Part shown: in pieces, positions 17,926 to 25,965 of the stretch
Layout: every line of letters starts with the position of its first letter
Position numbering within the stretch: the stretch's first letter is position 1
Origin: Gordonia otitidis NBRC 100426
GTDB lineage: Bacteria; Actinomycetota; Actinomycetes; Mycobacteriales; Mycobacteriaceae
DNA: 51,872 bases
Reading direction: 5' to 3'
NCBI RefSeq assembly: GCF_000248075.1
Contig: NZ_BAFB01000111.1
Span: forward strand, 1 to 51,872
The notes under the pieces: model-generated
The model's input: only the letters and a program-made list of their open reading frames with translations
Database searches by the model: none
Told to the model about the DNA's origin: nothing
Program-made: the position numbers and the translations under genes

Positions 17926-18149
17926 CCGACGCGGAAACGCTTGGTGCGCGCCGTGGCGCCGCCGATCAACGCCACCTTCGACTTCGGCACGCCGAGATGC
18001 TTGGCGAGCAGTTCGGCGACCGCCTTGTTCGCCTTGCCCTCGGTGGCGGGTTCGCGCACGTAGATGGTGATGGAACCGTCCGGACCGGTCTCCACGAGCG
18101 GCCCCTTGCGGCTACTCGGCTTCGCCGTGACGATCACCTGTTGCGCCAT
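17922..18149 (-). CDS. DUF167 (YggU-type) family protein
   Basis: A 75-residue protein of the DUF167/UPF0235 family: VTAKPSSRKGPLV at the start, the conserved REPATEGKANKAVAELLAKHLG helix region (here cited in part as EGKANKAVAELLAKHL), and KSKVALIGGATARTKRF. The fold is known from YggU structures, but no function is established. GAGGAA a few bases upstream supports the ATG at 18149. The gene lies 55 bases downstream of dnaE2 on the same strand. Confidence 0.88.
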   Translation of the reverse strand: MAQQVIVTAKPSSRKGPLVETGPDGSITIYVREPATEGKANKAVAELLAKHLGVPKSKVALIGGATARTKRFRVG

Positions 18150-18204
18150 GTGTTCCTCTCCCCGCTCTCATTGTGCGCGAATGCTTTCCGCGCAGTTGTC
18201 GGCA

Positions 18205-21200
18205 TCAGTGCCAATCCCGCGAGCGGGTACCCACTCGAAGATCCATACGTTGTAACCGATCTGCAACCACCGTCACCGCACCCTCGGCGTTCTGCACCCT
18301 GCCGCGTACCAGTAACGCAGACGCCGAGTGCGCCAGCTCGCGGTACCGCGACCACAGCCCTACCGAACACACGACGTTGACCATTCCGGTCTCGTCTTCG
18401 AGGTTGATGAACGTCACGCCGGATGCCGTCGCCGGCCGCTGCCGGTGGGTGACAGCTCCGCCGACGGTGACACGTGACCCATCCGGCACAGACAATAGCG
18501 CCTCCGCGGGCAGGACACCTATCGCAGTCAGCCGCGGGCGCAGGAACTGCGTCGGATAGTTCGAGGGGGTGATCCCCGTTGCCCAGGCATCGGTGGCGGC
18601 CAACTCCACATCCGACAATCCCGGCAGTGTCGGCACCTGCGCCGATTGCTCCAATTCGAGATGCTCGACGCTCGCGGTGGCCGCAGCGCCCGCCTCCCAC
18701 AGTGCCTGTCGTCGACTCATCCCGAAACAGTCGAACGCACCCGCCCCCGCCAAACCCTCGAGATGCGCGAGGGTGAGGTCGGCGCGGCGCGACAGATCCG
18801 TGATACTCGCGTACGGGCCGTCGGCATTCCTGGTTTCGACGATCCGCGCCGCGACCTCGTCTCCGACCCCACGCACCGACGCCAACCCGAGGCGAACGTC
18901 GAGTCCGTCGTTCTCCAACGTCGTCTCGGCCAGCGACGCGTTGATATGCGGTCGATGCACGTCGACACCGTGTCGGCGTGCATCGGCGACCAGCGACTGC
19001 GGCGAGTAGAAGCCCATGGGTTGTGCACGCAGCAATGCCGCGCAGAACGCCGCCGGGTGGTGCAGCTTGAACCACGACGAATAGAACACCAGCGATGCAA
19101 AGCTCTGCGAATGACTCTCCGGGAAACCGAAATTGGCGAACGCTGCCATCTTCTCGAAGATCCGGTCGGCGACGTCGCCGGTGATACCGTGCGTGCGCTG
19201 CATACCTTCGTAGAAGCGTCGACGAAGCCGCTGCATGCGTTCAGGCGAGCGCTTGGACCCCATCGCGCGACGGAGCTGGTCCGCCTCGGTGGCGTCGAAT
19301 CCGGCGACGTCGACGGCCAGCTGCATGAGTTGCTCCTGGAACAGCGGCACACCGAGGGTCCGCTTGAGCGCCGGCCACATGGACGGGTGCTCGACAGTCG
19401 GCTCCTCCTGACCGTTGCGTCGTCGGATGAACGGGTGGACCGATCCGCCCTGGATCGGCCCCGGTCGGATCAGTGCGACCTCGACGACGAGATCGTAGAA
19501 ACAACGCGGTTTCAGACGCGGAAGGGTTGCCATCTGGGCTCGCGACTCCACCTGGAACACCCCGACTGAGTCTGCGCGACACAGCATCTCGTATACGGAA
19601 TCTTCGGTGAGATCGAGTTTGGCGAGGTCGACGTGGATGTCCTTGTGTTCGGCGACCAGGTCGATCGCATAGTGCAGCGCCGACAGCATGCCGAGACCGA
19701 GCATATCGAACTTGACCAGACCAATTGCTGCACAATCGTCTTTGTCCCACTGCAACACGCTGCGGTTCTCCATGCGAGCCCACTCCGTCGGGCAGACATC
19801 GGCGATGGGGCGATCACAGATCACCATCCCGCCGGAGTGGATTCCGAGATGTCTTGGCATGTTGGCGATCTCACTCGCAAGGTCGAGCACGTCGTCGGGT
19901 GCCGTGTCGGGCATCTTGCTCCAGGCATCTTGCTGGCCACTCGCGTAGCCGAGTGCTCGCGCCATGTCGCGCACCGACGATCGACCCCGATAGGTGATCA
20001 CGTTGGCGACCTGTGCGCTGTACTTGCGGCCGTATCGCCGGTAGACGTACTGGATGGCCTCTTCACGGCGGTCGGATTCGATGTCGACGTCGATGTCGGG
20101 CGGGCCGTCACGCTCGGGTGAGAGGAACCTCTCGAACAGCAACTCGTTGGCCACCGGATCGACGTTGGTGATACCCAGCGCGTAACACACAGCGGAGTTC
20201 GCGGCACTCCCCCGACCCTGACAGAGGATGTCGTTGCGCCTGCAGAAGTCGACGATGTCGGCGACGACGAGGAAATAGCCAGGAAAAGTGAGTGTTTCGA
20301 TGACCGCCAGCTCATGCTCGATCTGCCGGTACGCCGCCGGATGCTCGGCAGGTGTCCCGTAGCGTCGTCGAGCGCGGGCCATCGTGAGGTGTCGTAGCCA
20401 ACTCGACTCCGTGTGACCGTCGGGTACGTCGAACGGCGGCAACTGCGGCGCGATCAGTCCGAGCGAGAACGCACACTCGTCCGCCAGGTCGGCGGCGTTG
20501 GCGATGGCATCGGGGTGTGCGGGCAGCAGCCGCGTCATCTCGTCGCCGCTGCGCAGATGCGCGCCGCCGACCCCGGGCATCCAGCCCGCGATGGTCTCGA
20601 TGTCGGTGCGGGCACGGACCGCCGCCATGGCCAGCGCCAGTCGTCGACGACGCGGGCCTGCGAAATGCGCCCCGGACGTCGCGACGGTCGGCAACCCGAA
20701 ACGCTGCGCGAGCTCGGCGAGTACCGCGTTGCGCTCGTCATCGTCCGGCAGTCCCTGCGCGGTGAGTTCGACGACCACGTCGTCGCGGCCGAACCTCTCG
20801 ATCAATTCACCGAGTGCCGCTTCCGCCGCGCCTGTTCCCGCACGATCGAGCGCGCGCCGAACCCCACCTTTGCGACAGCCGGTGAGCACGACCCAGTGAC
20901 CCGCATCGCGGGCGAGTCGGTCGACGTCGTAGCGCAGCAGCCCTTTCTCGCCGCCGGACATGTGCGCGTCGGCGATGATCCGGGACAACCTCCGGTACCC
21001 CTCGCCGTCACGGGCGAGGATCAACAGATGTTCACCGGCCGGATCGGTCACCCCGGTGCGGGTGACGTCGGGTTCCAGGGAGAGTTCGGCGCCGAACACC
21101 GTAGGCATCGCGAATTCCTTTGCCGCCTCGGCAAATCGGACGACACCGTAGAAGCCGTCGTGGTCGGTGATCGACAATCCGCTCAGATCGAGCCGGGCCG

Positions 21201-21471
21201 CTTCCTCCACCATCTCCTCCGGCATCGACGCACCGTCGAGGAAGCTGTAGGCGCTGTGCGCGTGCAACTCGGCGTAGCGCACCGAGGATCGCTCGCGCGA
21301 CACCTGCGGAGCGGTGTAGGCACCCCGCTTGCGCGACCAGGCAGGGCTGTCGCTTCCATCGCCGGGTTGCTCGGGGCCGAAGAACTCCCCCGGCCGGCCG
21401 CCTCTCGGCGAGCGCCCCGACAGCACCCGCTCCATCTCCCGCCAGGTCGGCGGGCCCTGGTTCCAACCCAC
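18205..21471 (-). CDS. dnaE2: Error-prone DNA polymerase DnaE2
   Basis: A C-family polymerase alpha subunit of 1088 residues that performs damage-induced translesion synthesis with ImuA' and ImuB. The PHP domain begins at YAELHAHSAYSFLDGAS. The polymerase aspartates lie in PDIDVDIESDRREEAI. The Gly/Ser-rich CQGRGSAANSAVCYALG block and a C-terminal OB fold (VTVGGAVTHRQRPATASG...FINLEDETGMVNVV) follow. I place the start at the GTG 21471 because VGWNQGPPTWREMERVL aligns with MGWSNGPPSWAEMERVL of mycobacterial DnaE2. The upstream ATG at 21487-21489 lies inside the LexA box. Regulation is therefore SOS. Confidence 0.95.
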   Translation of the reverse strand: MGWNQGPPTWREMERVLSGRSPRGGRPGEFFGPEQPGDGSDSPAWSRKRGAYTAPQVSRERSSVRYAELHAHSAYSFLDGASMPEEMVEEAARLDLSGLSITDHDGFYGVVRFAEAAKEFAMPTVFGAELSLEPDVTRTGVTDPAGEHLLILARDGEGYRRLSRIIADAHMSGGEKGLLRYDVDRLARDAGHWVVLTGCRKGGVRRALDRAGTGAAEAALGELIERFGRDDVVVELTAQGLPDDDERNAVLAELAQRFGLPTVATSGAHFAGPRRRRLALAMAAVRARTDIETIAGWMPGVGGAHLRSGDEMTRLLPAHPDAIANAADLADECAFSLGLIAPQLPPFDVPDGHTESSWLRHLTMARARRRYGTPAEHPAAYRQIEHELAVIETLTFPGYFLVVADIVDFCRRNDILCQGRGSAANSAVCYALGITNVDPVANELLFERFLSPERDGPPDIDVDIESDRREEAIQYVYRRYGRKYSAQVANVITYRGRSSVRDMARALGYASGQQDAWSKMPDTAPDDVLDLASEIANMPRHLGIHSGGMVICDRPIADVCPTEWARMENRSVLQWDKDDCAAIGLVKFDMLGLGMLSALHYAIDLVAEHKDIHVDLAKLDLTEDSVYEMLCRADSVGVFQVESRAQMATLPRLKPRCFYDLVVEVALIRPGPIQGGSVHPFIRRRNGQEEPTVEHPSMWPALKRTLGVPLFQEQLMQLAVDVAGFDATEADQLRRAMGSKRSPERMQRLRRRFYEGMQRTHGITGDVADRIFEKMAAFANFGFPESHSQSFASLVFYSSWFKLHHPAAFCAALLRAQPMGFYSPQSLVADARRHGVDVHRPHINASLAETTLENDGLDVRLGLASVRGVGDEVAARIVETRNADGPYASITDLSRRADLTLAHLEGLAGAGAFDCFGMSRRQALWEAGAAATASVEHLELEQSAQVPTLPGLSDVELAATDAWATGITPSNYPTQFLRPRLTAIGVLPAEALLSVPDGSRVTVGGAVTHRQRPATASGVTFINLEDETGMVNVVCSVGLWSRYRELAHSASALLVRGRVQNAEGAVTVVADRLQRMDLRVGTRSRDWH

Positions 21472-21481
21472 CCGTCCATCA

Positions 21482-21497
21482 TAGAACATACGTTCGA
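21482..21497. promoter_or_regulatory. LexA (SOS) box of dnaE2
   Basis: Read on the minus strand, TCGAACGTATGTTCTA matches the actinobacterial LexA consensus (TCGAAC-N4-GTTCGA) except for one base in the last half-site. It lies 11 bases upstream of the proposed GTG start of dnaE2. It would repress dnaE2 until DNA damage. Confidence 0.85.
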
Positions 21498-21527
21498 CGA
21501 CGGGTGCTGGCGTTCAGCCTGGTTCGC

Positions 21528-22124
21528 TCATTCCGCCCGCACTGACGCCATCGAGGCCGCGACGAACACTTCGGCCACGCGGCGCGCCGTCGCCGACGAC
21601 GCGCCAGGATCCGTCTCACGCAGCCTCATGGCGAGCTCTCCGGTCACGATCACGAGCAACCCCTCGGCGAGATCGTCGGGATCCGCGCAGGGCAACTCGA
21701 CCGCCAGCCCCGCGAGCGTGCGCCTGAGATGGTCGGTGTCGCGTCGGATCGCGGCGTCGATCTCGGGCTCGGGGTCGGAGTAGTCGGCCGCAGCCCCGAG
21801 GAACGCGCACCATCGTGCGCCGTCCGGTTGCGCACGGAAGGCGTCGAGCGCGTCGAACACAGCAAGCAGACGTTGCGTCCCATCTGCCCCCGCGGCGTCG
21901 ATCGCCTTGTCCCAGACCCCCACCCATCGCTGGTGTCGACGCTCGAGGGCGGCCGCGATGAGGTTCTCCTTGCTGCGGAATCCGCGATACAGCGTGGCCG
22001 GAGAGACACCGGCCGTAGCCAGGATCACGTCGACGGGGGTGCTGGCGATGCTCTGCGTCGCCGTCAACTCGTCGACCGCGTCGAGCAATTTGCGCTCGGA
22101 ACTCTTGCGCACCGGCATGGACAT
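21528..22124 (-). CDS. TetR/AcrR-family regulator
   Basis: A TetR-type repressor of 198 residues from the ATG at 22124. The N-terminal HTH reads STPVDVILATAGVSPATLYRGFRSKENLIAAAL. The ligand domain contains WCAFLGAAADYSDPEPEID and a C-terminal helix rich in Ala. An ATG at 22118 is equally possible; the open frame to 22208 overlaps the divergent MFS gene and is not credible. It faces the MFS gene across about 19 bases, the usual arrangement for a repressor and its pump. The palindrome at 22147-22158 is a candidate operator. Because that MFS gene carries a nonsense codon, the repressor may have lost its main target. Confidence 0.85.
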   Translation of the reverse strand: MSMPVRKSSERKLLDAVDELTATQSIASTPVDVILATAGVSPATLYRGFRSKENLIAAALERRHQRWVGVWDKAIDAAGADGTQRLLAVFDALDAFRAQPDGARWCAFLGAAADYSDPEPEIDAAIRRDTDHLRRTLAGLAVELPCADPDDLAEGLLVIVTGELAMRLRETDPGASSATARRVAEVFVAASMASVRAE

Positions 22125-22143
22125 CACTCTAGACTCGGTGAAC

Positions 22144-23337
22144 ATGAAACGATCGTTTTCGTTTTTGGGGATTCGCGAGTCGTCGATCGCCGCCGTAGGC
22201 ACATGCACGATCGCCGCGACGTACGGCCTCGTGCGTCTGGCCTACGGGTTGTTCCTCCCCGACATCCAGCACGAACTCGGCCTCGATCCCGCCACGGCCG
22301 GGTACATCTCGTCGGGATCATCGCTGGTGTATTGCGTGGCAGCGGCGGCTGGTTTCTGGTGGTCACGACAGCCCGGCCTACTGATCGCCGCCGCCGGGAT
22401 AACCGCGGTCGCCGGAGTCTGGACGATGGCCTCGACACACGACGTCGCGCTCTTCGGACTATCCGCCGTACTCAGTTCGGCCGGGGCGGGTTTCGCTTCA
22501 CCCGCCATGGTGACCGTCGCACAGCGCGGCATCCGACCGGTGCGCGTCGACACCGCTTAGTCGATGATCAACGCGGGAACCGGCCCCGGCCTGGTGACAG
22601 CGGGCGCCCTGGCGCTGGCTCTGCTACCGGCGTGGCGCACGGCATGGACTCTTGTCGGCATACTCACCGTGATCATCGTGTCGGTGATGTTCGTACTTGC
22701 GAGGATCGCCGCGGTGCCAGGCGCCGCAACCGCACACGATGGGCCGCGAGGGTTGTCACCAACATGGTTGGCGATGCATCGTCGTGCGATCGCGTCCGCG
22801 ATCGGCATGGGTGCAGGCTCGAGCGCGGTGTGGACCTATGGCCGCAGCCTCCTCGTCGACTCCGGAGGCCAGAGTTCCCAGGGCACGATCGTCGCGTGGA
22901 TCGCACTCGGAATCGGCGCGACCGCAGTGATTCCGACGTCGCGACTCATAGCACGCCGCGCGCCGACGACAGCGTGGACGATCAGTTGTCTCGTTCTCGC
23001 GGCAACGATTTTGGCGCTCACGCTCGCCACCTCGTCCGCCATCGCCACAGTGATCGCCTGCGTACTGTTCGGGTGGGGCTTCACCGCGGGAACGTCGGCT
23101 CTCATCTCGTGGACAACAGCCTTGAGTCCCGGGAACGCCGCCGCTGGGACCGCTCTCCTGTTCATCGCGCTGGTGCTCGGGCAGGCGGCGGGGTCGTCCG
23201 TTCTCGGGGCCGTCATCACGAGTGCCGGGTACACGACCGCGTTCCTTGTGGCCGTGACGTTTTCGGCCCTGGCCATCATTCCGGCGACACGACACACCGT
23301 CCGACCAGCTGCGACGGTTCAGGAGGTCGGCGTGTAG
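22144..23337 (+). pseudogene. MFS transporter interrupted by an in-frame amber codon
   Basis: One frame spans 397 codons, but codon 139 (22558-22560) is TAG. Part 1 (138 residues) starts MKRSFSFLGIRESS and carries about four helices including YGLVRLAYGLFLPDIQ. Part 2 continues in the same frame from SMINAGTGPGLVTAGALAL, the helix 5 motif of YbfB/MFS_4-type transporters, to the end. A single CAG-to-TAG change (Gln139) would explain it. Otherwise the frame is intact and GC3-rich, so the lesion is recent or a sequencing error. Readthrough cannot be excluded. Restart at the ATG 22564 would give a non-functional half. Confidence 0.85.
22147..22158. promoter_or_regulatory. Palindrome AAACGATCGTTT, candidate TetR operator
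   Basis: A perfect 12-bp palindrome within codons 2-5 of the MFS gene, 22 bases from the divergent TetR start. Its position over both translation start regions fits a repressor site. It could also be chance coding sequence. Confidence 0.35.
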
Positions 23338-23368
23338 AAGATCAGCCGATCAGGCATCTGCGGCTCGG

Positions 23369-24772
23369 TCATCCGTTGGCTGCCACCGCTTTCGGAATCC
23401 GACGATCGGCCAACGTCATGGCGATCAACACCGACCCGATGACCACGATCGCCCAGCCCGCGACGTGTAGTCCACCATCGGTGGCGCGGGCGCCGAAGGC
23501 GATCCCGATGAGGCTCGAGGAGAAGATCGCCCCGAAGTACATGAACGTCCGGTACAGCCCGGATGCCACACCGATCGACTCCGGCGGGCTCTGCGTGTAG
23601 AGCGTCGCCTGGTTGGCGTAGCCGCTCAGTCCGTTGGCGACGCCGAACAGGAAGGTCATCGTGAGCAGGATCCACAGCCCAGAGGAATGATGGATTGCGA
23701 CCGCGGTCACGCCGGCGCCGACGAAGCAGAAACCCGTGAGGATCAACGGGATTCGCACCCAGCCGTGCGTCGAATTCACCCGAGCGCACACCACGCTCAA
23801 CGCGGAGTACGGGATGAGGATGAGCCCGACCTGCGCGGCGGTGTAGCCCGCGGACTGCTCCATCCACTGACTGATGCCGTACATCGCCGTGTAGGAACCG
23901 AGGCCAGCCAGGGCCTGCCGCAGATAGGTGCGGACAAGCGGGGTATTCGACGCGAGCATCCGCACGTCGATGAGCGGTTGTGCAGCACGTAGTTCCCAGA
24001 GGACCAGCAACAGCCCCGACACGGCGACGATGACGAGCAACCACCACCGCGGTTCTGTCAGCCGCGCCAAGAACTCGAGTGCCACAACGACGGTCACCGC
24101 GAAAAGCACTACCCCCACGACGTCGACGACGCGGACAAGGCCCCGGACACCACCCACATGGACCGCCCCGTCTCGGGGAATACTGCGCAGCGCCCACGCC
24201 ATGGTGATCAGTGCGACGGGGATGTTGACGAAGAACACAGCGCGCCAACCGAAGACACCGGTCAGTACACCTCCCAGAGGCAGACCGATCACGGCGATCA
24301 CCTGTGCCGCGATCGAGAAGCCGCCGAGAATCCGGCTCGGCACGCCGGTGCCGAAGGAGTCGGCTCGCGACCGCACGAGTGCCATCGCCGTGGGATACGC
24401 GGCCGACGTGCCGATACCGATCAGCGCACGGGAGAGCAGAAGACACCAGAAGGCCGGTGCGGCAGCTCCGACGATTCCGGCCACGAGCAGAACGACCAAC
24501 CCGGACACGAACACCCGGCGCGGACCGAAGACGGCCGCGAGCTTGCCCATCGTCGGCTGCGCCACAGCGCTGCAGAGGTAGAGCACCGAGATGAGGATCG
24601 TCGTCTGCGCCGGACCACGATGGAAGTCGACACCGATCCCCACCAGCGCGGTCGCGATCATGGAACTGTTGATCGGGTTGAGCGTCGACCCCATTAAGAG
24701 CGGCCCAGTGAACCGCCAGCCGAAGGGATTGCGCTGCGCCACACCGGCGTCGCCGGTGGTCACCGCGCTCAC
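23369..24772 (-). CDS. MFS drug/H+ antiporter, DHA2 (EmrB/QacA) type
   Basis: A 467-residue transporter with about fourteen predicted helices. Typical DHA2 features are LNPINSSMIATAL in helix 1, the motif A-like loop GKLAAVFGPRRVFVSGL, and GLPLGGVLTGVFGWRAVFFVNIPV (quoted in part: LGGVLTGVFGWRAVF) as motif C plus the following loop. It should export hydrophobic drugs or metabolites. The GTG start at 24772 overlaps the stop of the isochorismatase-family gene as GTGA, so it is the last gene of a MarR-hydrolase-MFS operon. It converges on the broken MFS gene with 31 bases between. Confidence 0.88.
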   Translation of the reverse strand: MSAVTTGDAGVAQRNPFGWRFTGPLLMGSTLNPINSSMIATALVGIGVDFHRGPAQTTILISVLYLCSAVAQPTMGKLAAVFGPRRVFVSGLVVLLVAGIVGAAAPAFWCLLLSRALIGIGTSAAYPTAMALVRSRADSFGTGVPSRILGGFSIAAQVIAVIGLPLGGVLTGVFGWRAVFFVNIPVALITMAWALRSIPRDGAVHVGGVRGLVRVVDVVGVVLFAVTVVVALEFLARLTEPRWWLLVIVAVSGLLLVLWELRAAQPLIDVRMLASNTPLVRTYLRQALAGLGSYTAMYGISQWMEQSAGYTAAQVGLILIPYSALSVVCARVNSTHGWVRIPLILTGFCFVGAGVTAVAIHHSSGLWILLTMTFLFGVANGLSGYANQATLYTQSPPESIGVASGLYRTFMYFGAIFSSSLIGIAFGARATDGGLHVAGWAIVVIGSVLIAMTLADRRIPKAVAANG

Positions 24773-25344
24773 TGCGCGACGGCGTCGAGGAGTCCGAGAA
24801 GCTCTGCGGTCGAACCAGTCTCGGCGATCTGGGGAAACACCTCGCGCACGCTGTGCGCATGGCGTTCGCCGACCGAATCCGTCATCGCATCCGTCGGCAA
24901 TGTCACGTTGAACCCGGCCTCATGTGCGTCGCGGGCGGTCGATTCGACCCCTGCACCGCTGGCGATTCCGACGACGACCACCTGGGTTATCCCTCGCGAA
25001 CGCAGGTCGTCAGCGAGGCCGGTACCGGCGAATGCACTCCGCGAGTGCTTGGTCACCACCAGATCTGTTGGTTCGGGTGCGAACTCGTCGATGAACTCGG
25101 TCGACTCCTTCGATAATCGTGGCCTGGGGGCACCCGCGTTGCGATCAGTTCGCCCCGGCGGGACTGCGTCGACGTTCACCAGCACCACGAGACGACCGTA
25201 CTTGCGGAATCTGTCGACGAGTCGGCCCGCCCTGTCGATGATCTCCGATGCCGGATGCGGAGCGAGATTGTCGCGTAGCGCGATCCCGCGCTGCATGTCG
25301 ATCACGATCAGCGCGGTGTGCGGGTCGAGAGTAGTCATGGCCAT
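24769..25344 (-). CDS. Isochorismatase-family hydrolase lacking the catalytic cysteine
   Basis: A 191-residue isochorismatase-like protein. D16 in VIDMQRG and K99 in VVTKHSRSAF keep two of the three catalytic positions of the cysteine-hydrolase branch. The nucleophile position reads GIASGAGVESTAR, with Gly132 where Cys is usual. True isochorismatases such as PhzD also lack this Cys, and Cys-less GVESTAR forms are common, so an acid/base reaction on a vinyl ether or amide is possible. AAGGAG seven bases upstream fixes the ATG at 25344. It lies between marR and the MFS gene in one operon; the substrate may be what the pump exports. Confidence 0.85.
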   Translation of the reverse strand: MAMTTLDPHTALIVIDMQRGIALRDNLAPHPASEIIDRAGRLVDRFRKYGRLVVLVNVDAVPPGRTDRNAGAPRPRLSKESTEFIDEFAPEPTDLVVTKHSRSAFAGTGLADDLRSRGITQVVVVGIASGAGVESTARDAHEAGFNVTLPTDAMTDSVGERHAHSVREVFPQIAETGSTAELLGLLDAVAQ

Positions 25345-25368
25345 TGTCGACTCCTTGTCAGATGAGGG

Positions 25369-25797
25369 TCAGGATTCCGCAATTCGACGGAGAAGTTCTG
25401 TCGCGGTGACGATCTGGTCACGCTCGTCCTCGGTGAGGACGTGCTCGATCCGGTCGGCGAGCCAGTCCTCGCGGGCAAGTCGTCCACGCGCGTACATCTC
25501 GCGTGCCTTGTCCGAGAGAGCCAGCAGCGTCTTCCGACGATCGCCGGGGTGCGGTGTGCCGATCACCAACCCCTGGTCGACCAGTGCGGCAACGGTTGTC
25601 GACATCGACTGCGGGCGGACACCCTCCGCACGCGCGAGCGCGTTGGCCGTCGTCGGCCCCTCACGCTCGAGTCGGCCCAGGACGTTGGTCTGTGATCGGG
25701 TGAGATCGCCGATTGCACCCTGTGCACGCAGACGGCGGTTCAGTGCTGCCAGCACAGGACGGAGCGAGGCGGCCACCACGGCAGGATTCTCGGACAC
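25369..25797 (-). CDS. MarR-family regulator
   Basis: A MarR-type winged-helix repressor of 142 residues. DNA-recognition helix and wing are readable: LTRSQTNVLGRLEREG, NALARAEGVRPQSMSTTVAALVDQGLV (cited as VRPQSMSTTVAAL), and the wing GTPHPGDRRKTLLALSDKA. It is the first gene of the operon with the isochorismatase-like protein (24 bases downstream) and the DHA2 pump, the arrangement of a phenolic-compound or drug resistance locus. A palindromic site lies just upstream at 25815-25844, consistent with autorepression. Confidence 0.9.
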   Translation of the reverse strand: MSENPAVVAASLRPVLAALNRRLRAQGAIGDLTRSQTNVLGRLEREGPTTANALARAEGVRPQSMSTTVAALVDQGLVIGTPHPGDRRKTLLALSDKAREMYARGRLAREDWLADRIEHVLTEDERDQIVTATELLRRIAES

Positions 25798-25814
25798 CTC
25801 CTAAGCATACCGAA

Positions 25815-25844
25815 TAGTCAGCTAACTGATTAGTTTCCTGACTA
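25815..25844. promoter_or_regulatory. Candidate MarR operator
   Basis: Perfect 7-bp arms TAGTCAG (25815-25821) and CTGACTA (25838-25844) enclose a second symmetrical element AACTGATTAGTT (25824-25835). The region is unusually AT-rich for this genome and lies 18 bases upstream of marR, between marR and the divergent reductase gene. MarR proteins bind sites of this kind. Confidence 0.6.
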
Positions 25845-25965
25845 ATGGTGTCCGTTCGACATCGTCGTTGCCATCTGTCGGTGTAAGTGTCAAGGTGAAC
25901 AGACCTGTTCCTTACCGTGTAGTAAGAAGTGAGCCGGGGCTGCGGCCCGGACTCGGAAGGCTGTC

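Noticed and set aside
22124..22208. Longer TetR start
   Set aside because: It would overlap the start of the divergent MFS gene and adds residues unrelated to the TetR fold.
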